Below are positions 15,773 through 22,989 of a stretch of DNA of 64,000 nt, piece by piece. Positions within the stretch are counted from its first letter, which is position 1; each line of letters begins with the position of its first letter. This stretch comes from VRUE01 sp963805455 (GTDB lineage Bacteria; Actinomycetota; Thermoleophilia; Solirubrobacterales; 70-9). Made by a program: the position numbers and the translations under genes. The notes beneath the pieces are model-generated. The model did no database searches. It saw only the letters and a list, made by a program, of their open reading frames with translations, and was not told where the DNA came from. The DNA lies in the NCBI GenBank assembly GCA_963805455.1, contig CAWDUJ010000002.1, forward strand, positions 124,001-188,000, written 5' to 3'.

Positions 15773-16353
15773 ACGTCGGCACGCATCTCTTCTGGATCAC
15801 CAGTCGCTCGGCCGGAGAGATGGCCCTGCTGCTATCGAGCGCCAGTGTCGGCCTCGGCCTGATGATGAGCTCGCCTCGCGGATCTGCCAGCAGGCGCGAC
15901 CTGCGCTCGGTTCACGAGGCTCTGTCACTGACAGCGCTGGCGATGGTCGCCCTGCACGGAATCGCCCTGCTCGGTGACAGCTACCTCAATCCCGGCATCG
16001 CCGGCATAGCCGTCCCGTTCGCCGGGGCGTACAGGCCGCTCTGGACGGGGCTCGGGATCGTCGCCGGATACGGTCTCGCCGTCCTCGCGCTCTCCTATTA
16101 CGCCCGCACCCGCATCGGGGCGGCGAGATGGAAGCGGTTGCACCGCCTCACCGCGGCCTTCTGGCTGCTCGCGATCGGCCACTCCGCCGGCGCCGGAACC
16201 GACTCCACCCAGCTCTGGTTCCTCCTCGCCAGCGGGGCGCTGGTCATACCCGCCGCACTGTTGCTCGGACTGCGCTGGGTCTCGAGGTCGGCGGATGCCC
16301 GCGAGGAGCTCCAGTACCGCTACGGGGATTCGAGCCCCGGCTTCGGGGACTAG
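15769..16353 (+). CDS. Ferric reductase-like transmembrane protein
   Basis: 194 residues from GTG 15769. About five to six spans; haem-ligand-like His residues occur in SVHEALSLTALAMVALHG and RLHRLTAAFWLLAIGHSAG, with the spacing seen in ferric reductase-like/MsrQ-type domains. It likely passes electrons through two haems to the flavin attached by ApbE. Its last 13 codons (QYRYGDSSPGFGD) are encoded by a copy of the tRNA-Glu 3' end, so the natural C-terminus may have been replaced on integration. Last gene of the electron-transfer operon. Confidence 0.85.
   Translation: MNVGTHLFWITSRSAGEMALLLSSASVGLGLMMSSPRGSASRRDLRSVHEALSLTALAMVALHGIALLGDSYLNPGIAGIAVPFAGAYRPLWTGLGIVAGYGLAVLALSYYARTRIGAARWKRLHRLTAAFWLLAIGHSAGAGTDSTQLWFLLASGALVIPAALLLGLRWVSRSADAREELQYRYGDSSPGFGD
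16313..16347. repeat. Degenerate copy of the tRNA-Glu(CTC) 3' half (att-like)
   Basis: From 16313 the sequence matches the complement of the tRNA-Glu acceptor and T arm at 22780 exactly for 21 bases, then with two or three mismatches over the next dozen. It forms the 3' end of the ferric-reductase-like gene. Orientation is the same as in the tRNA gene, as for the distal att site of an element integrated into the tRNA 3' end. Confidence 0.75.
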
Positions 16354-16638
16354 AGACCCAGGCCCAGGGTGGGCTGGGTGCCGGCGAATGTGAGACGGTC
16401 GTCAGATGCCGTGCGCTCCTGAGCTCTTTCCGACGCCGGCGATCGAGCGATTGGCCGCGAGGCGGCGACACGAACGCCTCGTCATGCCCTATTTCGACGG
16501 CATCGTGGCACGGCGCGAGCTGGATGCCGCGGGTCGATCCTCTGCAGGCGAGCCCCGGCTCCGCCACCCGGTCCAAGGTGAGATCGGCGGAGTGGAGGCG
16601 TTCGAAGATTTCGTAACCGAACATGGGCCGGTGGATTC
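16354..16638. other. Intergenic stretch with a possible NTF2-like remnant
   Basis: No convincing gene. A plus-strand open frame encodes YFDGIVARREL and LRHPVQGEIGGVEAFEDFV, faintly like the first part of a SnoaL/NTF2-like domain, but it lacks the rest of the fold and runs into the phosphoesterase signal peptide. It may be a relic left at the insertion boundary. Confidence 0.3.
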
Positions 16639-17516
16639 GATGAGCCGGCGTTTGCCCGCGATCCTCACGTTCGCCATGTTTTTCGCGATCGCGCCACTCG
16701 TCTCCGCCGATTCGCATCGACGATCACCTCCGCACGGCCGTCATCGTTCTCGAGAACCGTGAGTTCGATGAAGTCGTCGGCTCGCCGGAAGCCCCCTACT
16801 TCAATCACCTGGTCGAACGCGGGGCATTGGCGACGAACTTCTACGGATTGCTGCATCCGTCGATGCCCAACTACCTCGGCCTCCTGGCCGGCTCGACCTT
16901 CGGCCTCACCGATGACTGCACGGATTGCCTGGCGAGGGGGGCCAATCTCGCTACTCAGCTCGGCGGCGCCGATGTCTCTTGGCGCGCCTACATGGGAGGA
17001 ATGCCGACCTCCTGCTACGAGGGGCCAGACGTCGGCGAATACGTCAAACGACACAACCCGTTCATGTATTTCCCGTCGATCACCGAGCGGCATCGGCTCT
17101 GCAGCCGGGTCGTTCCGGAACGCTCGCTGCGCCAGGACCTGACCGACAACACACTTCCTGAATTCGTCTGGATCGGCCCGGGCCTCTGCAACGACGGCCA
17201 CAACTGCTCGACGGGTACCGTCGATGACTATCTGCAACGACGGGTGCCCGCGATCCTGAGGCACCTCGGGCCCGATGGAGATCTCGCGATCACCTTCGAC
17301 GAGGGCAGCAGCGATGCCGGTTGCTGCGGGGTTGCCGCCGGAGGGCGTATCGCGACTCTGTTGATCGGACCCGGGGTCAAGGCCGGCGTCCGACTGTCCC
17401 GGCCCTACACGTCCTATTCCCTGCTGGCGACGATCGAGGACCGCTTCGGCCTACCCAGGCTCGGAATGCGAGAGGACGCCCCAACGCTGCAGGCGGCCCT
17501 CAAGCGCAGCAGATAG
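16639..17516 (+). pseudogene. Secreted phosphoesterase (AcpA/phospholipase C superfamily), frameshifted after the signal peptide
   Basis: ATG 16639 begins a signal peptide, MSRRLPAILTFAMFFAIAPL, cut after VSA. The mature domain is one frame ahead from about 16713: DDHLRTAVIVLENREFDEVV, then GLLHPSMPNYLGLLAGSTFG, SWRAYMGGMP, AITFDEGSSDAGCC and LLIGPGV. These are the metal-binding Asn, Pro-Ser and Asp motifs of bacterial acid phosphatase/phospholipase C-type enzymes acting outside the cell. Without the single-base change it would be a normal 290-residue exported enzyme. It lies between two tRNA-derived repeats. Confidence 0.8.
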
Positions 17517-17614
17517 GTGCGTCGAGGGCAGATGTCAGCGGTTAGGCTTGCGACGGGATTAATGGTTCAGCGGCCGGGAAGCATGACCAGCCATCACTTG
17601 CAAAAGGAGCACGC

Positions 17615-18082
17615 ATGGCGACTCTCCACTTCAATGCCAAGACCAGCGCAACACCCGAGCAGTGGGTGGCGGCGCTGACCGACTTCGGGCCAGGCCGCTC
17701 GGAGATCTTCGAAAACAGCGCCGACGACGATCTCAAGGTGCACGATCAGGGCCCGACTGAAGCCGACGTCACCGAGGGCTCGAGCGGGATCTGGGAGCGC
17801 CTGCATTACGACTGGTCCGATCCCAATCGCATCGTAATGACCACGACCGACTCCAACACCTGGGGAGGGAAATCGAGTCACACCTACACCTTCAGCAGCG
17901 AGCCCGATGGGAAGACGGACGTGGAATACGTCGTGGTGCGGGACGGCAAGAACCTCAAAGGGCGGGTGCTCGGGATCGTCCTCGAGACGGTCGGCAAGGG
18001 CCGACTGAAGAAGGCGTTCGACGGCGCCGTCAGCGCCATCGAGGCCCGCGCCGCCAGAGAAAACCAGGAGACCGGGCGCTAA
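17615..18082 (+). CDS. SRPBCC (START-like) family protein
   Basis: 155 residues from ATG 17615 behind AAAAGGAG. Small helix-grip protein: TLHFNAKTSATPEQWVAALTDFGPGRSEIF, then ERLHYDWSDPNRIVMTTTDSNTW and a long C-terminal helix GKGRLKKAFDGAVSAIEARA. Such proteins bind hydrophobic ligands or act as polyketide cyclase/dehydratase-like lipid carriers. No partner is evident. It ends nine bases before the membrane protein below. Confidence 0.8.
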   Translation: MATLHFNAKTSATPEQWVAALTDFGPGRSEIFENSADDDLKVHDQGPTEADVTEGSSGIWERLHYDWSDPNRIVMTTTDSNTWGGKSSHTYTFSSEPDGKTDVEYVVVRDGKNLKGRVLGIVLETVGKGRLKKAFDGAVSAIEARAARENQETGR

Positions 18083-18131
18083 GCGACCGCATGGCGAACG
18101 CCGCACCTACGCCGAGGGCCGTGGCGCTGGT

Positions 18132-19091
18132 GTGGTCCCGGCGCTGGTGCTGATGCTTGCGTTTGCGTTCTCCTATGTCGGCGCCTTCCACGACCCGACT
18201 CCCCACGCCGTGCCGGTCGCGGTGGTCGGGCCGCCGCCGGTGGCGGAGGAACTCGACAACCTCCCCGGTGACCCACTCGACGCCCAACTGACCTCATCCC
18301 GTAGCGATGCGCTGTCGCAAATCGATGACCGCGAGGTCTACGGCGCTTACGACGCCGCGACGAACCGCCTATTCGTCGCCTCGGCCGCCAACGCCGCCAC
18401 CGCTCTCGCGCTGACCGCGACCTTCGAGCGCGTCGCGGTTGGGCGCAGACGGCCGCCTGTCGACGTCACCGATGTCAAGCCGCTACCGCCCAAGGATCCG
18501 AACGGCACCGCGGCGTTCTACGCGATGATCGCCTGGGTGTTCGGCGGCTACATCGCCGCCACGCTGGTCGGGTTGATCGGGCAACCGCGCAGCAGCAGCA
18601 GGCAGCGCGCCGCCGCGCGGGTCGCAGCGCTGGCCGGATTTTCGATCCTCGCCGGGGTTCTCAGCGTGGTCATGTTGCGGGTCTGCTTCGGAGTCTTCTC
18701 GGGCCACGTGGTGGCGCTGTGCGCGATCGCTGCGCTCACCGTGTTCGCCAGCGCCGCGGCAACGGCGGGCATCCAGGCCGCGGCCGGCGCCGCGGGGACA
18801 GGCCTCGTCATTCTCGTCTTCGTCATCCTCGGCAACGCCGCGTCGGGCGGGCCGTTCGCGCGGCCCCTGCTTCCCGGGCTGTGGAGGACCTTCGGCGGCC
18901 TGCTTCCGCCCGGCGCGAGCGTCGACCTGTCGCGGTCGGCACTTTTCTTCAACGGCGCGCGGGTCGCCGGCCCGATTCTCGTCCTGGTCGCGTGGGCGGG
19001 GGTGGGCACCGCGCTGGCCCTGGCGCTCGGCGGACGCATCGTCGACCCTGTCGACACCGAGGCAGAGGCCGCCGCGGGCGCTGCGGTGTAA
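18132..19091 (+). CDS. YhgE/DUF3533-like membrane protein
   Basis: 319 residues read from the GTG at 18132: one N-terminal span (LVLMLAFAFSYVGAFHDPTPH), an extracytosolic domain of about 110 residues, then four to five spans. This layout and the AFHDPTPH junction fit DUF3533/Pip-like proteins related to ABC-2 permeases. Just upstream an ATG at 18091 opens MANAAPTPRAVALV in another frame, which looks like the missing cytosolic N-terminus; one base change near 18118-18134 would join them. Function unknown, often envelope stress or export related. Confidence 0.7.
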   Translation: MVPALVLMLAFAFSYVGAFHDPTPHAVPVAVVGPPPVAEELDNLPGDPLDAQLTSSRSDALSQIDDREVYGAYDAATNRLFVASAANAATALALTATFERVAVGRRRPPVDVTDVKPLPPKDPNGTAAFYAMIAWVFGGYIAATLVGLIGQPRSSSRQRAAARVAALAGFSILAGVLSVVMLRVCFGVFSGHVVALCAIAALTVFASAAATAGIQAAAGAAGTGLVILVFVILGNAASGGPFARPLLPGLWRTFGGLLPPGASVDLSRSALFFNGARVAGPILVLVAWAGVGTALALALGGRIVDPVDTEAEAAAGAAV

Positions 19092-19140
19092 CCAGTCCCG
19101 CCCGACTCAACCTTCAGCGCGGGGGGCGAGACTCCGATCA

Positions 19141-19160
19141 AGTACCGCTACGGGGTTCGA
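19141..19160. repeat. Second copy of the tRNA-Glu 3' end (att-like)
   Basis: AGTACCGCTACGGGG followed by TTCGA matches the complement of the tRNA-Glu acceptor and T arm with a one-base deletion. It lies 50 bases after the DUF3533 gene and has the same orientation as the copies at 16313 and in the tRNA itself. Confidence 0.7.
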
Positions 19161-19185
19161 AAACTGGCGCGGCCCGCTTGCTAGA

Positions 19186-19222
19186 GCGGATACCGCACTA
19201 CTAAGCTAAGCGGATTCGATCC
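19186..19222. repeat. Left copy of a direct repeat pair (37 bp)
   Basis: GCGGATACCGCACTACTAAG then CTAAGCGGATTCGATCC. It matches the right copy at 19999 except for one base and an extra TAAGC. The first 11 bases (GCGGATACCGC) are near-palindromic. The pair brackets about 780 bases holding two small membrane genes. Confidence 0.85.
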
Positions 19223-19443
19223 CCGCTGTAACACGCTCTAGACCGCTCTGACCGGTACCCGGTTGGCCCGCGGTTGGCCCGCACGCCTTCGCCAGGTAGG
19301 GGTCGACGCGCTCCCGCGCCGGCATCGTCGTCTGTGCCTGCAGCCGCCGCCTCGTCGATGACGACGCCGTAATCTCGGCGCTGGATTTCATGCTCCGTCG
19401 CTGACCTCGTTCGTCGTCGTCGACCGGAGCTATCTGCCAGCCC

Positions 19444-19665
19444 TCAGCCCAGACCCTCGCTCCTTCTCCCCCTGGAGTCGGCGACTGTGAACTGCGCGGC
19501 GATGACGAGCAGATAGATCGAGGTCGCGGAGAAACCGACGAGCGGCCAGGCAAGCACTCCATCCACGAGTGCGACGACGAGACTGGAACCGCCGATGGCA
19601 AGGCCGACCGAGGGAAGGTGAAAGCCGCCCCATAGCCGGACGGTCGGTTCTTCAGGAGTGCGCAA
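19444..19665 (-). CDS. Small two-span membrane protein, second of a pair
   Basis: 73 residues starting MRTPEEPTVRLWGGFHLPSV. Two hydrophobic segments (about 17-36 and 41-60: GLAIGGSSLVVALVDGVLAW and VGFSATSIYLLVIAAQFTVA) with a short basic C-terminus. It overlaps the end of the upstream small membrane gene by 14 bases, so the two are a translationally coupled pair. I do not recognise a family; similar tiny pairs occur in actinobacteria. It lies inside the segment bounded by the 19186/19999 repeats. Confidence 0.6.
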   Translation of the reverse strand: MRTPEEPTVRLWGGFHLPSVGLAIGGSSLVVALVDGVLAWPLVGFSATSIYLLVIAAQFTVADSRGRRSEGLG

Positions 19666-19906
19666 GACTCGGAGTGGCGCTGCCGTGAGCAGCGGCTCCT
19701 ACGAGCGCGAACCCTGCCACCGCGCCCGCCAGGAAGAGCAGCGCTTCGAGCGCCGTGGGGATGCCCCGAGAATGGGTGGTCACCGCCCCCGAGGTCCAGA
19801 TTGTCAGCGTGTAGCCGTAGGGAGCCGCGCTGGTCGCGACCGCCGCTTGGAGATGGGCTTGGTAGCGCCTGGACACCTGGCGAAGAATCTCATCGTGTAC
19901 GGACAT
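19652..19906 (-). CDS. Small membrane protein, first of a pair
   Basis: 84 residues from ATG 19906 (MSVHDEILRQVSRRYQAHLQ). A soluble amphipathic head of about 25 residues is followed by TLTIWTSGAVTTHSRGIPTA and a long hydrophobic stretch LEALLFLAGAVAGFALVGAA. The head suggests attachment to a cytosolic partner. Function not recognised. Its stop region overlaps the next small gene. Both sit alone between the direct repeats, with unusual A+T content for the area near the repeats. Confidence 0.6.
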   Translation of the reverse strand: MSVHDEILRQVSRRYQAHLQAAVATSAAPYGYTLTIWTSGAVTTHSRGIPTALEALLFLAGAVAGFALVGAAAHGSATPSLAHS

Positions 19907-19998
19907 GGCCCCGGCGTGGGTGGCCGTCCGAGTTGCCTCAGCTCTCAATCGGCTCGACGGGGCTCGCGAGTCCCTTGTGAGCCCGCTATACCGCTGTG

Positions 19999-20030
19999 GC
20001 GGATTCCGCACTACTAAGCGGATTCGATCC
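19999..20030. repeat. Right copy of the direct repeat pair (32 bp)
   Basis: GCGGATTCCGCACTACTAAG then CGGATTCGATCC, identical to the left copy apart from T for A at the seventh position and absence of one TAAGC. It abuts the 3' end of the TetR gene (stop at 20035). Confidence 0.85.
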
Positions 20031-20034
20031 GGAC

Positions 20035-20643
20035 TCAACGCGCCAGGAGGGAACGCAGGGCGGCCATGGCCCCCGCGCTATCAAGCTCCGGATCCAGTCG
20101 CGCATGCAGGAACAGGCCGTCGGCTGCGGCGGCGACCAGCGTCGCGACGGCCTGCGGCGAGGCGCCGGCGAAGGAGGTCCCCGCGGCCGTCTCGCGCCTC
20201 GCCAGCTCCACTAGGACTGCTCGATAGGAGCGCAGCAGGGCATCGACCCGCTTGCGCAGGACCGGGTCGCGAGAGGACTCCAGGATCGCTTCCACTCCGA
20301 CCTCGGCGACCAGCAGGTCGCCGCTCTCGGCCTCTCCCATCCATCGCTCCATCAGCGCCAGCGCATCCTCGAGCGAGCCCAGCCCCTCGAGCTCCGCGAT
20401 CGGGAAGGCCTGCTCGAAGACGAGCACCGCCGCGTCGCTCAGCAGTTCCTGCTTGCCGGAGAAGTGGTAGCTGACGGCGCCGTGGGGCAGCCCCGCCCGC
20501 TCGGCCACCGAGCGCGTGGTGACCCGGCCCCAGCCGAATTCGGCGATCAGCTGTCCGGCGGCCTCCAGCAGGCGCTCGCGGGTCGCCGTGGTGGCCCGCC
20601 TTTTCGTCGCCTGAGCGGGAGTTTGTTCGTTTGGACTGTCCAT
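20035..20643 (-). CDS. TetR family transcriptional repressor
   Basis: 202 residues. The N-terminal HTH is at about residues 20-65: RERLLEAAGQLIAEFGW, then TTRSVAERAGLPHGAVSYHF. The C-terminal ligand domain is helical and variable. The gene is divergent from a DrrAB-like exporter, and a perfect 14-bp palindrome covers its own start codon, so autorepression and control of the exporter are likely. The inducer is probably the exported compound. Confidence 0.9.
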   Translation of the reverse strand: MDSPNEQTPAQATKRRATTATRERLLEAAGQLIAEFGWGRVTTRSVAERAGLPHGAVSYHFSGKQELLSDAAVLVFEQAFPIAELEGLGSLEDALALMERWMGEAESGDLLVAEVGVEAILESSRDPVLRKRVDALLRSYRAVLVELARRETAAGTSFAGASPQAVATLVAAAADGLFLHARLDPELDSAGAMAALRSLLAR

Positions 20644-20650
20644 ATGGACA
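20637..20650. promoter_or_regulatory. TetR operator candidate, perfect 14-bp palindrome
   Basis: TGTCCATATGGACA is a perfect inverted repeat centred on the TetR initiation codon (ATG on the minus strand at 20643-20641). Size and symmetry suit a TetR dimer. Bound protein would block the repressor's own translation-start region and lie upstream of the exporter transcript. Confidence 0.65.
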
Positions 20651-20726
20651 ACTTTCGATAGCCTAGCTCGTCAGCGACCCTTTGCGTTCCCCTCAAGAGG
20701 TCAGGGCAACTCGAAAGGACCGACGG

Positions 20727-20819
20727 ATGATGGAGCAGATCGCGGATCTATCGGCGGGTATCGGCGGCTTTCGTGCCTGCGGGCAGCTGGACGAAGCCAG
20801 CACCTGGTACTCCGGCTGA
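20727..20819 (+). CDS. Possible 30-residue leader peptide upstream of the exporter
   Basis: ATG 20727 preceded by AAAGGA opens MMEQIADLSAGIGGFRACGQ and ends at TGA 20819, 16 bases before the ATP-binding gene. No family is recognised. It could be a translated leader controlling the exporter or the remnant of a gene trimmed by insertion; the call rests only on the ribosome site and position. Confidence 0.35.
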   Translation: MMEQIADLSAGIGGFRACGQLDEASTWYSG

Positions 20820-20835
20820 ACGGCGCGGCGGCCGG

Positions 20836-21843
20836 ATGAATCGAGAAGAGGCATCCACCACCGGCGACACGCCCGCTGTCCGGTGCGAGGGACTGACGAA
20901 GGATTTCGGCGAACAGCGGGCCGTAGACCGCATCGACCTGACCGTGCCGCGCGGCTCGGTCTTCGGCTTCCTCGGACCGAACGGCGCCGGTAAGACGACG
21001 GCGATTCGCATCCTCGCCACGCTCTCGCGGCCGAGCGGCGGCGAGGCCCAGGTGCTGGGCCACGACGTCGTTTCCGAAGCGGCCGAGGTGCGCCGCAAGA
21101 TCAGCCTGATCTCGCAGTTCGCCTCCGTCGACCAGGATCTGACCGCGACCGAGAACCTCGTCCTCGCCGCTCGCCTGCTCGGCTACTCCTGGAGCGGGGC
21201 GAGGAAGCGCGCAGCGGGGCTGCTCGACGCCTTCAGCCTCAGTGAGGCGGCCGACCGGCAGGCCTCAGCGCTCTCGGGCGGCATGCGACGCCGGCTCGAC
21301 ATCGCCGCCAGCCTGATCGTCACTCCGGAGCTGCTCTTTCTCGACGAGCCGACCACCGGCCTGGACCCGCGCAACAGACTCGAGCTCTGGGACTTGATCC
21401 GGGCGGTCGCCGCGGCGGGGACGACGGTGCTGCTGACCACCCAGTACCTGGAGGAGGCCGATCAACTCGCCGACCGGATCGCGGTGATCGACAGCGGCAG
21501 GATCATCGCCAACGGCAGCCGCGACGAGCTCAAGGCCTCGATAGGCGAGGGCAGCCTGCGGCTCAACGTTCCCGATGCCGATCAGCGGCGGCAGGCCGCG
21601 AGGCTTCTCGAAGACAGGCTTGGCGTAAGCGTCGACGGCGAGGCGGGATCGGCCGAGCTCACCGCGCGTCTCGCGGGCGACGGCGACGAGCTCGGCGGCA
21701 GAGCGGCGGCCGTTGTTGCCGAGTTGACCGGCGCGGGGCTCGACGTACGGGACTTCTCATACGGCCAGCCAAGCCTCAACGAGGTCTTCCTGGTACTGAC
21801 CGGCAAGCCTGCGGAACACGGCAACGAAGGAGGCGAAGGGTGA
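20836..21843 (+). CDS. ABC-2 type exporter ATP-binding protein, DrrA-like
   Basis: 335 residues from ATG 20836. Walker A GPNGAGKTT, signature LSGGMRRRLDIA, Walker B LLFLDEPTTGLDP and switch His-equivalent in TTQYLEEADQL. The last 90 residues form the DUF4162-like domain typical of daunorubicin-resistance ATPases. With the overlapping permease it pumps hydrophobic compounds, often antibiotics, out of the cell. A GTG at 20773 could extend it, but that adds low-complexity sequence. Under probable TetR control. Confidence 0.93.
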   Translation: MNREEASTTGDTPAVRCEGLTKDFGEQRAVDRIDLTVPRGSVFGFLGPNGAGKTTAIRILATLSRPSGGEAQVLGHDVVSEAAEVRRKISLISQFASVDQDLTATENLVLAARLLGYSWSGARKRAAGLLDAFSLSEAADRQASALSGGMRRRLDIAASLIVTPELLFLDEPTTGLDPRNRLELWDLIRAVAAAGTTVLLTTQYLEEADQLADRIAVIDSGRIIANGSRDELKASIGEGSLRLNVPDADQRRQAARLLEDRLGVSVDGEAGSAELTARLAGDGDELGGRAAAVVAELTGAGLDVRDFSYGQPSLNEVFLVLTGKPAEHGNEGGEG

Positions 21844-22673
21844 CTGCGACGGTGTCCGAAAGGAGCCAGGAGGCTCTCGCCCAACGGGCGCTGGTCGGCG
21901 GCGAGCGCCCGCGCCTGGCCGGCCGTCTCTCGGCCTCTATCACCTACGCCTGGCGGGTGCTGCTGAAGATCAAGCACGTGCCGGAGGAGCTGGGCGACGC
22001 CGTCGGCATCCCGCTGCTGTTCACGGTCCTCTTCACCTACCTGTTCGGCGGCGCGCTGGAAGGCTCTACCCATACCTACCTGCAACATCTGCTGCCAGGA
22101 ACACTCGTCCTCGCCGTCGTCTTCCTCACCGTCTACAGCGGCGTCAACCTCAACCGTGATCTGACGACCGGCGCCTTTGACCGCTTCCGCTCGCTTCCGG
22201 TCTGGCGCCCGGCACCGCTGGTCGGCAGCCTGCTCGGCGACGTCGGCCGCTACCTGCTGGCGGTGCTCCTGGTGCTCGTGCTCGGCTTCATCATGGGGTT
22301 CGACGCGGGGGGCGGCGTGCTTGGGGTGCTTGCGGGGATCGCGCTCGCAATCGTCTTCGCGCTCAGCCTCTCCTGGGCCTGGCTCGCTCTCGGGCTGGTC
22401 TTGCGCAGCCCCAGCGCAGTGATGAGTATCGGCTTCGTGATCCTGATGCCGCTGGCCTTCATGAGCAACATCTTCGTCGACGTCAACACCCTGCCGGGCT
22501 GGCTGGAGACGTTCACCGAAATCAATCCGATCACGCACGTGGTGACGGCCGAGCGCGGGCTGATCCACGGCCACGTGCAAGGCGGCCAGCTCGGCTGGGC
22601 GCTGCTTGCCACCGCCGCGTTGACGGCGATCTTCATGCCGCTGGCGCTGTACCTGCAGGGCCGACGGGACTGA
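21840..22673 (+). CDS. ABC-2 type exporter permease, DrrB-like
   Basis: 277 residues from GTG overlapping the ATPase stop (GTGA). Six spans; FDRFRSLPVWRPAPLVGSLLGD is the characteristic cytosolic loop of DrrB-type permeases, and NIFVDVNTLPGWLETFTEINPITHVVTAER the ABC-2 signature before the last span. Forms the membrane channel of the exporter with the preceding ATPase. Last gene of the TetR-controlled unit, 110 bases from tRNA-Glu. Confidence 0.92.
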   Translation: MTATVSERSQEALAQRALVGGERPRLAGRLSASITYAWRVLLKIKHVPEELGDAVGIPLLFTVLFTYLFGGALEGSTHTYLQHLLPGTLVLAVVFLTVYSGVNLNRDLTTGAFDRFRSLPVWRPAPLVGSLLGDVGRYLLAVLLVLVLGFIMGFDAGGGVLGVLAGIALAIVFALSLSWAWLALGLVLRSPSAVMSIGFVILMPLAFMSNIFVDVNTLPGWLETFTEINPITHVVTAERGLIHGHVQGGQLGWALLATAALTAIFMPLALYLQGRRD

Positions 22674-22742
22674 CTGAGCAGGCCGGGTTTGGCGGAGGTT
22701 TCGATCTACCCAAGCTCAAACCCTTGCCACCTGGGCGCAAAG

Positions 22743-22759
22743 GCCGCCCTGCGGGCGGC
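22743..22759 (+). terminator. GC hairpin after the exporter operon
   Basis: GCCGCCC-TGC-GGGCGGC forms a 7-bp stem with a 3-base loop, 70 bases after the permease stop. A weak GATT follows instead of a U-run, so termination is plausible but not certain. Confidence 0.45.
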
Positions 22760-22781
22760 GATTCAGCTGTGGATCTTTGAG

Positions 22782-22854
22782 TACCGCTACGGGGATTCGA
22801 ACCCCGGTTTCCGGACTGAGAATCCGGCGTCCTAGTCCCCTAGACGATAGCGGC
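22782..22854 (-). tRNA. tRNA-Glu (anticodon CTC)
   Basis: On the minus strand, from 22854: acceptor GCCGCTA pairs with TAGCGGT (G-U at the end), the D arm is TCGTCTAGGGGACTAGGAC, the anticodon stem CCGGA/TCCGG encloses loop TTCTCAG (anticodon CTC), and the T arm is CCGGGGTTCGAATCCCCG-like. Discriminator A at 22782; CCA is not encoded. Its 3' end faces left and is duplicated at 19141 and 16313, marking it as an integration site. Confidence 0.93.
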
Positions 22855-22904
22855 GTGGGTCGGCCATTCTAGCGAGGCCGGACAAGGTAGATTGCCTGCT
22901 CCGA

Positions 22905-22988
22905 GCGGCTGTGGCGGAACTGGTAGACGCGCACGGTTCAGGTCCGTGTGGGCGAAAGCTCGTGAAGGTTCGACTCCTTTCAGCCGCA
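22905..22988 (+). tRNA. tRNA-Leu (anticodon CAG)
   Basis: Acceptor GCGGCTG (22905) pairs with CAGCCGC (22981-22987). The anticodon stem CACGG/CCGTG holds loop TTCAGGT (anticodon CAG). A long variable arm (TGGGCGAAAGCTCGTG) and T arm GGTTCGACTCC complete a class II tRNA. Discriminator A; no encoded CCA. It ends two bases before the stop of the convergent hydrolase gene. Confidence 0.93.
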
Positions 22989-22989
22989 T

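Larger units (their letters stand above)
19092..19443. other. Gene-free stretch holding tRNA-derived and direct repeats
   Basis: About 350 bases with no gene I can support. It contains the second tRNA-Glu 3'-end copy (19141), the left copy of a 37-bp direct repeat (19186) and a tandem GGTTGGCCCGC pair near 19260-19281. The minus-strand open frame across it shows no recognisable domain. Confidence 0.6.

Noticed and set aside
19206..19601. Possible integrase remnant on the minus strand between the repeats
   Set aside because: No Arg-His-Arg-Tyr pattern or other recombinase motif can be read in any frame.
18719..20017. Two plus-strand frames both ending RIPHY
   Set aside because: The shared ending is only the direct repeat translated; both frames are otherwise shadows.
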